Below, one piece after another: positions 1-9,543 of a stretch of 64,000 bases of DNA; position 1 is the first letter of the stretch, and every line of letters begins with the position of its first letter. A program made the translations under genes and the position numbers. The notes under the pieces are model-generated. The model was not told the origin of the DNA. It worked only from the letters and a program-made list of their open reading frames with translations, and ran no database searches. Source of the stretch: DATJGR01 sp963812255 (GTDB lineage Bacteria > Pseudomonadota > Gammaproteobacteria > Pseudomonadales > Azotimanducaceae); assembly GCA_963812255.1 (NCBI GenBank), contig CAWEUM010000005.1, positions 930,001-994,000 of the forward strand. The letters run 5' to 3'.

Positions 1-2
1 CG

Positions 3-1949
3 GCGCTGCACCGTATCGCCGGCAGCGGCGCGACGACGTTATTCCGTATCGACGCCACGCCACCGGCCCCGGCCATCCGCAAGCTCGATGGCATACGCGC
101 CGGCGCGCGCGCCCCGGCCAGGCTCGCGCGCAACTACGAAACGCTCGCTGCCATCGCCCGCGTTGCTCGACGACCGCGTGTGATTCACGCCGAACCGAAC
201 TTCGTCCGCCACGCCAGCCGCGTACCGGACGATCCGTTCTTCGCCTACCAATGGAACTATCCGAACATCAATCTGCCGCTCGCGTGGGATCTGACGCAGG
301 GTTCGGACCGGGTCATCGTGGCCGTTATCGATACCGGCGTGCTGCTCGACCATCCTGACCTGCGCGGTCAACTGATCCCTGGCTACGATTTCATTCGCGA
401 TCCAGCCCGCGCACGCGATGGTGACGGCATCGATGCGGACCCGAACGATACCGGCGACCTCGGTTTCGGTGGATCCAGCACGTTTCATGGCACGCACGTA
501 GCCGGGACGATCGCGGCGCACAGCGACAACGGTGATGGCGTTGCCGGCGTCGCGTGGCAAGCGCGAATCATGCCGCTGCGCGTACTGGGCGTGAATGGGG
601 GCACCAGTTACGACGTCATTCAATGCGTGCGCTACGCGGCGGGTCTGTCGAATGATTCGAAAACGCTGCCGGTGCAGCGCGCCGACATCATCAACCTGAG
701 CCTGGGCTCGAGTGCGTCGTCACAGGCGGAGCAGAACGCATTCGACGAGGCGCGCGCGGCCGGCGTCATCGTCGTTGCCGCAGCGGGCAACGATGCCTCG
801 AGCATCCCGTCATTCCCGGCGGCATACGCCGGGGTCGTCTCGGTCGCCGCAACGACGATCACGCGATCTCGCGCGGCGTATTCGAACGTCGGACCCAGCA
901 TCGACGTCGCGGCACCCGGCGGCAACTCTGCGACCGACATCAACGGCGACGGCATCGGCGACGGCGTAGTCAGCACCATCGGCGACGACTCCGATGGCAC
1001 TGTTACATTCGGCTACGCAGCGCTGACCGGTACGTCGATGGCCGCACCGCACGTCGCCGGTGTGGCCGCGTTGATGAAATCCGTATTTCCCGGCCTCACG
1101 CCGGCACAATTCGATGCCGAACTCGCCGCCGGTGATCTCACCGACGACCTCGGTGCGCCGGGCCGCGACGATCTGTTCGGCTATGGCCTGATCAACGCAC
1201 AGAAGGCCGTGAACGCGGCCGTGGTCCTCGCCAGTGGCGCGGGCGTTCCAGTCGATCCGGTACTCGCGGCGGCGCCGGCATCGGTTAATTTCGGTGCCTT
1301 CGATACACACTTCGACGTGGAGTTGCGCAATGCCGGCGCCGGTAGCCTCAGCGTTGTCTCGCTCGCGTCGAATCAGCCGTGGCTGCGGGCCGAAGCGCTC
1401 GACGTCGACGCAAACGGGTTGGGCAGCTATCGGCTCAGCGTCGATCGCAGCCTGGTCGCGAGCGACGGCACATTCACCGGTGTCGTGTCCGCCACTTCGA
1501 GTGCAAACCCGCTCGACATCGGTGTCGTCATGCAACGCGTCAGCGCGAATCCGAGCGCCAACGCCGGTCTGCACTACATATTGCTGATCGACATCGTCAC
1601 CAATCTGGTCGTGAATTCGGTCACCGCGAACGCCATCAACGGCGAATACGACTACACGTTCAACGACGTCGGCGCCGGCCAATACTGGATCTATGCCGGC
1701 AGCGACGCCGACAACGACAATCTGATCTGCGACGCGGGTGAGGCGTGCGGGGCATTTCAGACACTCGATGCGCCGCAACTGCTCACGATCAACGGCGATC
1801 GCAACAACCTCGATTTCATCAGCGGATTTACGATCAATTTGTTCGACTCGACGCTCGAGACAGATACCACCAGTGCATTTTCGATCCATCCCCCCACGTG
1901 GTCGCATGCCGAGCGCGCGCCGTCCGGATCGAAGGCAGGACCCCCATGA
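3..1949 (+). CDS. Secreted subtilisin-like serine peptidase (S8), 5' end outside the window
   Basis: The reading frame is open to the left edge, so the signal peptide and most of the propeptide are missing. The complete Asp/His/Ser triad is visible: Asp in VIDTG (codon at 330), His in FHGTHVAGT (about 486) and Ser in GTSMAAPH (codon at 1035). The family cleaves proteins outside the cytoplasm. After the catalytic domain (to about position 1220) come roughly 240 residues that include a beta-rich stretch with an NFG...FDVELRN pattern, like the Ig-like or BACON-type tails of secreted proteases. The stop overlaps the next ATG as ATGA, so the lipoprotein gene downstream is probably co-translated. 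Substrate unknown. The S8 assignment is very secure, the role of the tail is not. Confidence 0.93.
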   Translation, partial: ALHRIAGSGATTLFRIDATPPAPAIRKLDGIRAGARAPARLARNYETLAAIARVARRPRVIHAEPNFVRHASRVPDDPFFAYQWNYPNINLPLAWDLTQGSDRVIVAVIDTGVLLDHPDLRGQLIPGYDFIRDPARARDGDGIDADPNDTGDLGFGGSSTFHGTHVAGTIAAHSDNGDGVAGVAWQARIMPLRVLGVNGGTSYDVIQCVRYAAGLSNDSKTLPVQRADIINLSLGSSASSQAEQNAFDEARAAGVIVVAAAGNDASSIPSFPAAYAGVVSVAATTITRSRAAYSNVGPSIDVAAPGGNSATDINGDGIGDGVVSTIGDDSDGTVTFGYAALTGTSMAAPHVAGVAALMKSVFPGLTPAQFDAELAAGDLTDDLGAPGRDDLFGYGLINAQKAVNAAVVLASGAGVPVDPVLAAAPASVNFGAFDTHFDVELRNAGAGSLSVVSLASNQPWLRAEALDVDANGLGSYRLSVDRSLVASDGTFTGVVSATSSANPLDIGVVMQRVSANPSANAGLHYILLIDIVTNLVVNSVTANAINGEYDYTFNDVGAGQYWIYAGSDADNDNLICDAGEACGAFQTLDAPQLLTINGDRNNLDFISGFTINLFDSTLETDTTSAFSIHPPTWSHAERAPSGSKAGPP

Positions 1950-2425
1950 TGCGCCGCAGCATTCTCCGTACCCTGTTGTTCGCCGTATCGCTGTGTGCCG
2001 GCGGCTGCACCAACGCTCACCACGTAGACGTCATGACCGTGCTCACGCGCGGCCATTGCGACTCGGCGAAAACCGGCGTGCACCTGATCGACTTCGCGAC
2101 CTTGGCCACGTTTCGCGGCACCCATCTCATCGGCATGACCGAGTCGCATGAGACGACCACGCATCCCGCGCACCTCATCGCGATCGTTCCGGCGCAGTAT
2201 CCAACCGCTGGCTACCGAGTGAATCTGTTGGACGGCACCGCGCTGACGGACAAGCGGCTCACGATCAACGTCGCGATCGAGCGCCCACCGGACGGCGCGA
2301 TGCTGGCGCAGATGATCACGCAGCCGTGTCTGGTGGTTGGGATCGCCGACCCCGCGGTCAGCCGCGTTCGCGTGATGCACGAGGCCGAGGTGCTCGGTGA
2401 GGTCGAACTCCCCTCCGCCGAGTAA
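1946..2425 (+). CDS. Small putative lipoprotein, function unknown
   Basis: The frame is open further upstream, but the ATG at 1946 is preferred. It overlaps the subtilase stop as ATGA and begins a hydrophobic signal of about 24 residues ending AGGC, a slightly atypical lipobox. The mature part (about 135 residues) has no motif I recognise. Pairing with a secreted protease suggests an envelope-anchored partner or inhibitor, but this is inference from position only. Confidence 0.7.
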   Translation: MMRRSILRTLLFAVSLCAGGCTNAHHVDVMTVLTRGHCDSAKTGVHLIDFATLATFRGTHLIGMTESHETTTHPAHLIAIVPAQYPTAGYRVNLLDGTALTDKRLTINVAIERPPDGAMLAQMITQPCLVVGIADPAVSRVRVMHEAEVLGEVELPSAE

Positions 2426-2442
2426 TCTGCGCCGCCACGCTC

Positions 2443-3465
2443 CTACTCGGAGATCAGTGCCAGCGCCGCTTCAGCACGACGCTGCACGCTCAGTTTGTAG
2501 TTGTCGAGGTTCATGTCTCGATTGGCGCCCATCGCACCGACCAGATAGCGCTTGTACACGCCTTGACCGATCGCGGCGAGGCGCCAGTGCGAGAACGCAC
2601 GGTAATAATTGATGCCGGACAGATCGCGGCCAGTGGCGGCTTCGTAGCGCGCGCGCAACTCGTCTCGTGTTGGAAAGCCGCCCGCTGCGGTGGGCGATTG
2701 ATCGCCCTGACCCGCCTCTTCCACTTCCTCCGGCGACGCCCAGGCGTTCATCAGGTACCCAACGTCGGCCAACGGATCGCCCAGGGTACACAACTCCCAA
2801 TCGAGCACCGCGAGTATCCGTGGGCCCTGCACGATCATGTTGCCAAGGCGATAATCGCCATGAACGATGCCGCTACCGATCTGCGCCGGCACCTGCTCTT
2901 CCAGCAACCGCCGCGTTTCCTCCATCGCGGATACCTCGTGAGTCTTCGAGGCTTCCCACTGTTTTGTCCAGCGTTTCAGTTGGCGCGCCAGGTAGGCCTC
3001 CTTGCGCCCTAGATCGCCGAGCCCCACTTGATCAGGATCCAGCCGATGCAACGTCGCAAGCACGTCGATCACGTGGAATCCCAACGCGCGGCGATCAGGC
3101 AGCGATAGCGCCCGAGTGACGGTGGAATCGTTCAGCACCAGTCCATCGACGAACTTCATGATGTAGAACGGCGCGCCATTCACCGTCTGATCGCTGCAGA
3201 GCCCGTAGGTCGGCGCAACGGGCACCGAGGTCGACGCCAGTGCGGCAATGATCTTGTGTTCGCGACCCATATCATGGGCGCTTTCCAGAACATGTCCGAG
3301 CGGCGGACGCCGCAACACGTACGCGTTGCGGGCACTGTCTTCGCATCGATAGGTGAGGTTCGAATGGCCGCCGGTAATCAACGTGTACTGCATCGGTGGT
3401 TCGAGCGCGGGCACATGCGCTTCGAGCCATTGCGTAACGCGTTCGTGGTCGATCCCTTCCAGCAT
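2443..3465 (-). CDS. Phosphotransferase of the aminoglycoside/choline kinase fold (ACAD10/11-like)
   Basis: A 340-residue kinase-like protein. The catalytic loop HGDYRLGN (about 202-209) and the metal-binding LDWE (about 221-224) match the APH family. The wider pattern, with GGHSNLTYR near residue 32 and GDPLADVGYLM after the DWE, is that of the kinase domain associated with acyl-CoA dehydrogenases 10/11. Those proteins phosphorylate hydroxyacyl-type substrates rather than antibiotics. The open frame extends to 3660, but the ATG at 3465 lies just before the conserved domain and avoids overlapping the divergent gene at 3545. The substrate is not shown by sequence. The many acyl-CoA dehydrogenases in the window favour a role in fatty-acid or hydroxyacid catabolism. 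Confidence 0.85.
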   Translation of the reverse strand: MLEGIDHERVTQWLEAHVPALEPPMQYTLITGGHSNLTYRCEDSARNAYVLRRPPLGHVLESAHDMGREHKIIAALASTSVPVAPTYGLCSDQTVNGAPFYIMKFVDGLVLNDSTVTRALSLPDRRALGFHVIDVLATLHRLDPDQVGLGDLGRKEAYLARQLKRWTKQWEASKTHEVSAMEETRRLLEEQVPAQIGSGIVHGDYRLGNMIVQGPRILAVLDWELCTLGDPLADVGYLMNAWASPEEVEEAGQGDQSPTAAGGFPTRDELRARYEAATGRDLSGINYYRAFSHWRLAAIGQGVYKRYLVGAMGANRDMNLDNYKLSVQRRAEAALALISE

Positions 3466-3513
3466 CCTGTCCCCCCAATCCGGTTTTTTTCCATCGCGCA
3501 ACCTACCGCTGCC

Positions 3514-3519
3514 TATAAT
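3514..3519 (+). promoter_or_regulatory. Candidate -10 box for the FAD oxidoreductase operon
   Basis: A perfect TATAAT lies 25 bases before the ATG at 3545, in the 79-base divergent gap. No good -35 hexamer is present 16-18 bases upstream, so an activator or an extended contact may be needed. Confidence 0.45.
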
Positions 3520-3544
3520 AGCGGCTTTTGTTTCGGTTGAACCC

Positions 3545-5047
3545 ATGCTCCCAGCTCCGCCGCACGCTGCGATCATCGGCACATCGGTGTCCGGAATGGC
3601 CGCGGCACTCGCACTCGGATTACGCGGATACACGATCACGTGCATCGAACGCGACGCCACGCCGCTGCCGCGCGACCATCTCGATGCGTTCGAGAAGTGG
3701 GATCGGCGCGGTGCGGCACAAACGCGCCACAGTCACGTGCTGTTGGCACCGCTGGTCAAACTGATCAAGACGCACGCCGCGGATTTTTACGACAGGCTGC
3801 TCGCAGCGGGTGCGGAAGAACTCGGTTTTCCTGAACTGGCTCGCGCAACGTTCGGCGACGTCGCGTTGCAAGCCGGTGATGAAGACATCTGCTTCCTCGC
3901 GTGTCGCCGCGTCGTGTTCGAATATCTGTTGCGTCGCTACATCGCCGAGCGCCACGACGTACGCATTGTCGAAGGGGCGACGGTGACTGGGCTACTCGCG
4001 GATACTTCCCGCCTGCTGCCGCGTGTCACCGGTGTGCGTTTCGAACAGGCATCGCGTTCGTCAGAGCTTCAAGCCGACGTCGTGATCGATGCGAGTGGCC
4101 GCCACGGTGATGGTGATGCGTGGCTGGCTGCAATCGACGCGCAGAAACCCGAGCAACAATCGTCGCCATGCGGCATCTTCTACACGTCGCGCTTCTATCG
4201 ACTCAACGACGATGCCGACTATCCGGAGCTCGACGGCCGCAAGTCGACCGCCGGCGGCGTACAGGGCGTCGATCTCGGCTATCTGAAGGCCGGCTTGTTC
4301 CGCGCCGACAATCGCACCTTCTCGATCACGTTGGCGGCGGATCCAGAAGACAAACCGATGCGCGCAGTTGCCCGCGAGCACGAATTCGAAATCGCCGCTT
4401 CGAACATGGAAGCGACCAGGGCCTGGGTCGACCCCACCACCTCGGAGCCGATCAGCAAGGTGTACCTCTACGGCAACCTGAGCAATGTTCACAAGCGGTT
4501 CGTTCGCGATGATGTTCCGGTTGCGCTGAATTATTTTGCGATCGGCGATGCGCACGTTCACACCAACCCGATTTCGGGTCGCGGATGCGCGTTGGGCTGG
4601 GTGTCCGCGTTCGAGTTGGCGGAGGTACTCGCCACGGAGGCAGACCCGGTGCGGCGCGCCATCGCATACGAAACGCGCGTCGATACGCAGATCCTGCCGT
4701 GGTTTCGGCTGCAGGTCGGTCAGGATCGGCAATCCATCGAGATCAACAAGGCGCTGCAACGCGGCGAAGATCCTTATGCCTTCGTGCGACGAGACGGTTC
4801 AATTGACGAGGCTAAACAACGCCTGGCGATTTTTCGCAAAGGCATCGGCGCAGCTGCACGCAAACATCCGGAGGTACTGCGCGCGCTGTTCCGGCACACC
4901 AATCTTCTCGACCTGCCCGATGCGCTGTTCGCGCGCGACGATCTCGTCGGCAAGATTCTCGCGTGTTACGAAGAACACAAACACGAAGAGCTGAAACTGG
5001 GGCCGACGCGCGACGACATGCTCGCGCTGTTTGCCGCGGCGCGCTGA
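3545..5047 (+). CDS. FAD-dependent oxidoreductase (halogenase/hydroxylase-like flavoprotein)
   Basis: A 500-residue flavoprotein. The N-terminal Rossmann turn IIGTSVSG (about 10-17) is followed by a basic/acidic IERD at the end of the second strand. The C-terminal FAD contact GDAHVHTNPISGRG is near residue 333. These are the usual elements of flavin monooxygenases related to tryptophan halogenases and aromatic hydroxylases. The halogenase-specific WxWxIP signature is not seen, so halogenation is not claimed. The start at 3545 is chosen because the Rossmann strand begins a few codons later. It is followed after 15 bases by an M81 peptidase and probably heads a four-gene operon to 9536. Confidence 0.82.
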   Translation: MLPAPPHAAIIGTSVSGMAAALALGLRGYTITCIERDATPLPRDHLDAFEKWDRRGAAQTRHSHVLLAPLVKLIKTHAADFYDRLLAAGAEELGFPELARATFGDVALQAGDEDICFLACRRVVFEYLLRRYIAERHDVRIVEGATVTGLLADTSRLLPRVTGVRFEQASRSSELQADVVIDASGRHGDGDAWLAAIDAQKPEQQSSPCGIFYTSRFYRLNDDADYPELDGRKSTAGGVQGVDLGYLKAGLFRADNRTFSITLAADPEDKPMRAVAREHEFEIAASNMEATRAWVDPTTSEPISKVYLYGNLSNVHKRFVRDDVPVALNYFAIGDAHVHTNPISGRGCALGWVSAFELAEVLATEADPVRRAIAYETRVDTQILPWFRLQVGQDRQSIEINKALQRGEDPYAFVRRDGSIDEAKQRLAIFRKGIGAAARKHPEVLRALFRHTNLLDLPDALFARDDLVGKILACYEEHKHEELKLGPTRDDMLALFAAAR

Positions 5048-5062
5048 GCGAGTGACAGACGC

Positions 5063-6547
5063 ATGAAGAAAATCTTTCTGGCCATGCTCGCAACCGAGAC
5101 CAATACGTTCTCGCCGCTGCCTACGGGTTGGAACAACTGGCGTGACACCGTATTGCGGCGGCGCAGCGAGCAAGATCCAACGATCTCTCGTCGCCAGACC
5201 GTCTACGGACCGCTGTTCTCGCGCCTCGATGCACGCGGTTGGACACTCGCCCCCGGCTTGCAAGCATTCGCCGTTCCCGCTGGAACCACACCGCGCGCGG
5301 TGTATGAAGCGCTGCGTGACGAATTGCTCGACGACCTCGAAGCCGCGATGCCCGTGGATGCTGTGCTGCTGTTTCTGCACGGCGCGATGGTCGCTGACGG
5401 CTACGACGACTGCGAAGGCGACATTCTGACGCGCGTGCGCGCGCGTGTCGGACGAGACATTCCGATCGGTGCGGAACTCGACCTGCACTGCCACGTGACG
5501 CCGACGATGCTCGACACCGCCGACATCCTCGTCGGCTACAAGCACTATCCCCACACCGACACCTACGATCGCCTGCAGGACCTGTTCGAGATCGTCGCAG
5601 ACACCGCCGAAGGGAAGGTGCGGCCGACAATGGCGAGCGCGCCGTGCAAGATGATCGGCATGTATCACACCACCCGTGAGCCGATGACAGGCTTCGTCGA
5701 GCGGATGTACGCGCTGGAACGCGAACCCGGTGTACTCAACGTGTGGCTTGCGCACGGTTTTCCATATGGTGATGTCCCCAGTATCGGTGCACACGTCGTC
5801 GTCGCGACCGACAACGACCCCGCCCGGGCGCGCGATCTGGCGCGAGTGCTGCGCGACGAGTTCTTTGGGATGCGCGAGGCGGTGTGCAGCGAACATCTGA
5901 GCATCGATGCGGCGCTGAACGCGGCGCTCGAGGACGGCCGCGCGCCGATCACGATCGCCGACACAGCCGACAATACCGGCGGCGGCGCACCGGGCGATTC
6001 GACGTTCTTTCTCGCTGCACTGATCGAACGCAACCTCGGCAACGTCGCACTCGGCCCGCTATACGATCCGATCTCAGTGTCGGTGTGCCAGGACGGCGGT
6101 ATCGGGGCGCGCCTGCGGTTGCGGATCGGCGGTAAGCTCGGTGCAGAATCCGGCGAACCGATCGACGTCGAATGCACCGTCATCGGTCTGTCGAATCGCG
6201 TCGTGCAGACGCTGAACGGCGGCCCGTCGAGCCTCGGTGCATGCGCCGGAGTACGAATTCATCTCGAGACGGACGAGGACGGCATCGACGTCACGTTGAC
6301 GACCCGACGCGTACAGGCAGGGTCACCGGAGCTGTTCAGCGGTGTAGGCATCGACCCCACGCGCAAGCGCATCATCGTCGTGAAGTCGACGCAGCATTTT
6401 CATGCCGGTTTCGCGCCCATTTCGGAACGCGTCATCTACACCGGGGATCGAGGCGCGCTGGCCGCGGACATGCGCACGATCCCATACCGCCGCGTCGCAA
6501 CGTCCGACTACTGGCCGTTCAACCCATCACCCGATTTCGGTGATTGA
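5063..6547 (+). CDS. M81 family metallopeptidase (MlrC/microcystinase C homologue)
   Basis: A 494-residue protein with the M81 start pattern ATETNTFSP and a full-length two-domain organisation (M81 core, then MlrC C-terminal domain). Likely zinc ligands are in LDLHCH (D140, H142, H144) and KHYPH (H161, H164). The named family member, MlrC, degrades linear microcystin fragments in sphingomonads. Most homologues are of unknown substrate, so microcystin use should not be assumed. It lies 15 bases after the FAD gene and overlaps the next start as TGATG. A second M81 copy is at 41150. Confidence 0.92.
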   Translation: MKKIFLAMLATETNTFSPLPTGWNNWRDTVLRRRSEQDPTISRRQTVYGPLFSRLDARGWTLAPGLQAFAVPAGTTPRAVYEALRDELLDDLEAAMPVDAVLLFLHGAMVADGYDDCEGDILTRVRARVGRDIPIGAELDLHCHVTPTMLDTADILVGYKHYPHTDTYDRLQDLFEIVADTAEGKVRPTMASAPCKMIGMYHTTREPMTGFVERMYALEREPGVLNVWLAHGFPYGDVPSIGAHVVVATDNDPARARDLARVLRDEFFGMREAVCSEHLSIDAALNAALEDGRAPITIADTADNTGGGAPGDSTFFLAALIERNLGNVALGPLYDPISVSVCQDGGIGARLRLRIGGKLGAESGEPIDVECTVIGLSNRVVQTLNGGPSSLGACAGVRIHLETDEDGIDVTLTTRRVQAGSPELFSGVGIDPTRKRIIVVKSTQHFHAGFAPISERVIYTGDRGALAADMRTIPYRRVATSDYWPFNPSPDFGD

Positions 6548-8205
6548 TGGCGCACCCGATGCGCCTTGGCAGCATCTTTCGCCCCATTGCCTGCATGTGG
6601 TGCGTGGCAGGCTCGCTCGCAGTGTTTGCAGCGGAGCCCGGTAGCGATCCGGGTAGCGGCGTCCTAACGACCACCAACGGCCGCGAGACTCATATCCGCT
6701 ACGAGGATTTGACGTTCACGGGTACCGCGCGATTCGTGTGGCCCGATGGACGCAGCTACTCGGGCAACTTTGTCGACGGCCATCCTCAGGGTCACGGCAT
6801 CGAGCAGTATCCGGACGGCAGCAGCTACGACGGCGACTGGGTGGACGGCCGCCGGGACGGCGAAGGCACATTGAATCTGGCCGACGGCAGCCGCTATGAC
6901 GGACAGTTCGAAAACGACGCCCGTAGTGGAACCGGCATGTTCCAAAGTCACGCGGGCCGTTATCAGGGCCAGTGGTTGAACGACATGCCGCAGGGCATGG
7001 GCCATTTTGCCTACACCGACGGGGCGTTCTACGACGGCTACTGGGGCGCGGGCCGCCGTAACGGTGAGGGAATCTATCGCAGACCCGACGGCTCGCGCTA
7101 CGAAGGCGACTGGCGCAACGACACACCGGACGGGTTCGGACGTCTCATTGAGGCCGACGGCTTTACCTACGTGGGCGCATGGCTCGAGGGCGAACGATCT
7201 GGCTATGGCGCGATGGAGATCGGTGACGCATTCGGCTACGAAGGCACCTGGGTCGCGAACGTGCGCCAGGGCTACGGCCGCGAATTGCGACCCGACGGCA
7301 GCGAGTACGTCGGCGAGTGGCACGACGATCAACGCAAAGGCAACGGCATTCTGAAAACACCGAACGGCGCCTCTCACGACGGCCACTGGGAACACAATTC
7401 GCCCGCCGGTTCCGGCACGCGAGTATCCGCCGAAGGCATCACGATGACCGGATCGTGGGATGGCGATCTGATCGCTAGCGGTTCCGTTAAGCTGCCGAGC
7501 GGTCTTGGCTACGACGGAAAACTTTACGACCCGGAGACGAAGAGCATCGATCCAACGTTTCGTGCGTGGCTCCAACGGGTCGCGAATCAAGGCGACGTCG
7601 ATGCCGCACTGCTGCTTGGTCAGGCATACCGATTCTTTCAGCAGCCGACACCCGATCGCGCAAACGCGATTCTGTGGTACGGACGCGCAGCCGACGGCGG
7701 GCTAGCCGAAGCGCAGTATCAGCTCGCCCAATTGCTGTTCGAAGACTCGAAATCCCAGCAACAGGGGATGGCGTTGCTGATGGCTGCGGCGGCACAAGGT
7801 TACGCGGCCGCGAATGCACGGCTCGGGGTGTTCTACCAGCTCGGCACCTATGTGGAGAAAGATCACGTTCGTGCGCGGCAGTACTACGAAATTGCGACTG
7901 CGGGCGGCGACCTCACCGCCCGCAACAATCTCGCCTGGCTGCTCGCGACGAATACAAACGCGGGCCTGCGCAACGGCCAACGCGCGGTTGCATTGGCGCA
8001 GCCGCTGGCCGTGCTCTACGGCGCCTGGGGCTATCTCGACACGCTCGCAGCGGCGCAAGCTGAAGCGGGCGAGTTTGCCGCAGCGGCGCGCAGCGAGCGC
8101 AAGGCTCTGGCGCATGCCGGGTCCGACACAAGTGCGGCGGCGTTGCAGGCGCTGAAGCAGCGGCTGACACTGTTCGAGCGCGACGAACCCTACCGCGAAC
8201 CCTGA
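6547..8205 (+). CDS. Exported MORN-repeat plus Sel1-repeat protein
   Basis: A 552-residue protein starting at an ATG that overlaps the upstream stop (TGATG). An N-terminal hydrophobic signal ends near AVFAAEP. About nine to ten tandem MORN repeats of 23 residues (YxGxWxxGxxxGxG) span roughly residues 60-300. Sel1-like helical repeats (GDVDAALLLGQAY, GLAEAQYQLAQLL, GYAAANARLGVFY) follow, then an alanine-rich helical tail. MORN sheets often bind lipids or act as scaffolds, and Sel1 repeats mediate protein contacts. The combination in one exported protein between a peptidase and an aminotransferase is unusual. Function unknown. Confidence 0.88.
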   Translation: MAHPMRLGSIFRPIACMWCVAGSLAVFAAEPGSDPGSGVLTTTNGRETHIRYEDLTFTGTARFVWPDGRSYSGNFVDGHPQGHGIEQYPDGSSYDGDWVDGRRDGEGTLNLADGSRYDGQFENDARSGTGMFQSHAGRYQGQWLNDMPQGMGHFAYTDGAFYDGYWGAGRRNGEGIYRRPDGSRYEGDWRNDTPDGFGRLIEADGFTYVGAWLEGERSGYGAMEIGDAFGYEGTWVANVRQGYGRELRPDGSEYVGEWHDDQRKGNGILKTPNGASHDGHWEHNSPAGSGTRVSAEGITMTGSWDGDLIASGSVKLPSGLGYDGKLYDPETKSIDPTFRAWLQRVANQGDVDAALLLGQAYRFFQQPTPDRANAILWYGRAADGGLAEAQYQLAQLLFEDSKSQQQGMALLMAAAAQGYAAANARLGVFYQLGTYVEKDHVRARQYYEIATAGGDLTARNNLAWLLATNTNAGLRNGQRAVALAQPLAVLYGAWGYLDTLAAAQAEAGEFAAAARSERKALAHAGSDTSAAALQALKQRLTLFERDEPYREP

Positions 8206-8216
8206 CGGAGTATCTC

Positions 8217-9536
8217 TTGACAGACAAACAAGACGTGCCATGGCCGTTCATACCGACCGCGCGCAACATCGAGATCGTCGGCGCCGACGGCGCCTATCTC
8301 GTCGACCGCGACGGCGCGCGCATTCTGGATGCGGCAGGCGGCGCGATTGTCGCGAACATCGGCCACGGTCGCGACAGCGTGGCGCAGGCCGTCTACCACG
8401 CGACCAAGACAACCACCTATGTCGTACCGCCGTGGCTGACGCCCCAACGCAAAGCGCTGATCGAGCGCTTGCGCGCCGATTGGCTGCCGCCGCGCTTCGA
8501 CCACATCCATCTGACCTGTGGCGGCTCCGAGGGCGTCGAGACCGCGATGAAGATCGCGATTCAATCGCATGCCGCACGCGGCGCACCGCAGCGTACCAAG
8601 ATCATCGGCCGTTCGGTTTCATATCACGGAACGACGCTCGCAACGACTGCGGTCGGCGGCCACACGGCACGCAAGAAGGGTCTCGCACATGTACTAGGAC
8701 TCTATCCCAGCGTCCCAACACCGTATCCGCTGCGCTGTCCACTCGGACCCAATCATCCCGACGCGGGACGCTATTACATCGATGCGCTGGCGCAGGTCAT
8801 CGAGAGCGAGAGGCCCGATACCGTCGCCGCGTTGCTCGCGGAGCCGATCAACGGCTCCAGCGGCGGCGCGATCGTCCCCCCCGACGACTATTGGAAGGGG
8901 GTTCGTGATCTCTGCGACGCGCACGGCATCCTGCTGATCCTGGACGAAGTGATGACCGGGTTCGGCCGCACCGGTACACGATTCGGCTTTCAACACTGGG
9001 ACTTCGAGCCGGACATTTTCGTTTCCGGTAAGGGGCTCGCCGGGGGCTATGCACCCATCACCGGCGTATTCGCGACGTCCGAGATCGCCGATCCGATCGC
9101 CGAGGCCGGCATGAACGTGATGTTTCATACCTTCGGCGCACATCCTGCTGCGTGCGCAGCCGCCGACGAAGTGCTGCGCCTACTGACGGAGGAACACCTG
9201 CTGCAACGCGTGGCGACTACCGGCGAAGTGCTGCAGAAGCGTTTGCAGGACGTACTCGGCAATCATCCGCATGTCGCCGAAGTGCGAGGCCGTGGATTGC
9301 TGCAAGCGATCGAGATCGTCAAAGACCGCGCGACCCTCGAGCCGTTCGATATCTCACACAACGTTACCAGCCGCGTGATCGGTGCGGCATTGAAGCGGGG
9401 TGTGTTTTTTTATGGCGGCGGCACCGGCGATGTGCGAGACATCGTGTGCATGGGGCCGCCGTTCATCATTGGCGACGAGGAAGTTGAAATGATGGTGCGG
9501 GTGTTGTCGGAGAGTTTGGATGAGGTGTTGGGGTGA
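8217..9536 (+). CDS. PLP-dependent class III aminotransferase
   Basis: A 439-residue enzyme of the omega-amino-acid/diamine aminotransferase group. The cofactor-binding Asp is in LILDEVMTGFGRTG and the Schiff-base Lys is in SGKGLAGGY (K272). The start is a TTG, supported by ACGGAG six bases upstream and by a protein start (TDKQDVPWPF) that fits the family. The nearest in-frame ATG would remove conserved sequence. It closes the operon that begins at 3545. Together the cluster could process an amino-containing or peptide-like compound, but substrates are not shown. Confidence 0.92.
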   Translation: MTDKQDVPWPFIPTARNIEIVGADGAYLVDRDGARILDAAGGAIVANIGHGRDSVAQAVYHATKTTTYVVPPWLTPQRKALIERLRADWLPPRFDHIHLTCGGSEGVETAMKIAIQSHAARGAPQRTKIIGRSVSYHGTTLATTAVGGHTARKKGLAHVLGLYPSVPTPYPLRCPLGPNHPDAGRYYIDALAQVIESERPDTVAALLAEPINGSSGGAIVPPDDYWKGVRDLCDAHGILLILDEVMTGFGRTGTRFGFQHWDFEPDIFVSGKGLAGGYAPITGVFATSEIADPIAEAGMNVMFHTFGAHPAACAAADEVLRLLTEEHLLQRVATTGEVLQKRLQDVLGNHPHVAEVRGRGLLQAIEIVKDRATLEPFDISHNVTSRVIGAALKRGVFFYGGGTGDVRDIVCMGPPFIIGDEEVEMMVRVLSESLDEVLG

Positions 9537-9543
9537 GGATCCG

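Noticed and set aside
810..1907. Long minus-strand ORF (365 codons) opposite the subtilase
   Set aside because: The plus frame has a full Ser/His/Asp triad. The antisense product is Arg/Asp/Val-rich with no fold signals, as expected for a shadow in GC-rich DNA.
2443..3465. Aminoglycoside-resistance gene
   Set aside because: The kinase fold is shared, but the overall pattern is that of ACAD10/11-type phosphotransferases.
3545..5047. Tryptophan halogenase call for the FAD enzyme
   Set aside because: The FAD motifs fit, but the WxWxIP halogenase signature is missing, so only a general flavoprotein call is made.
4799..5896. Long minus-strand ORF across the FAD/M81 junction
   Set aside because: It overlaps two well-supported genes and has shadow-like composition.
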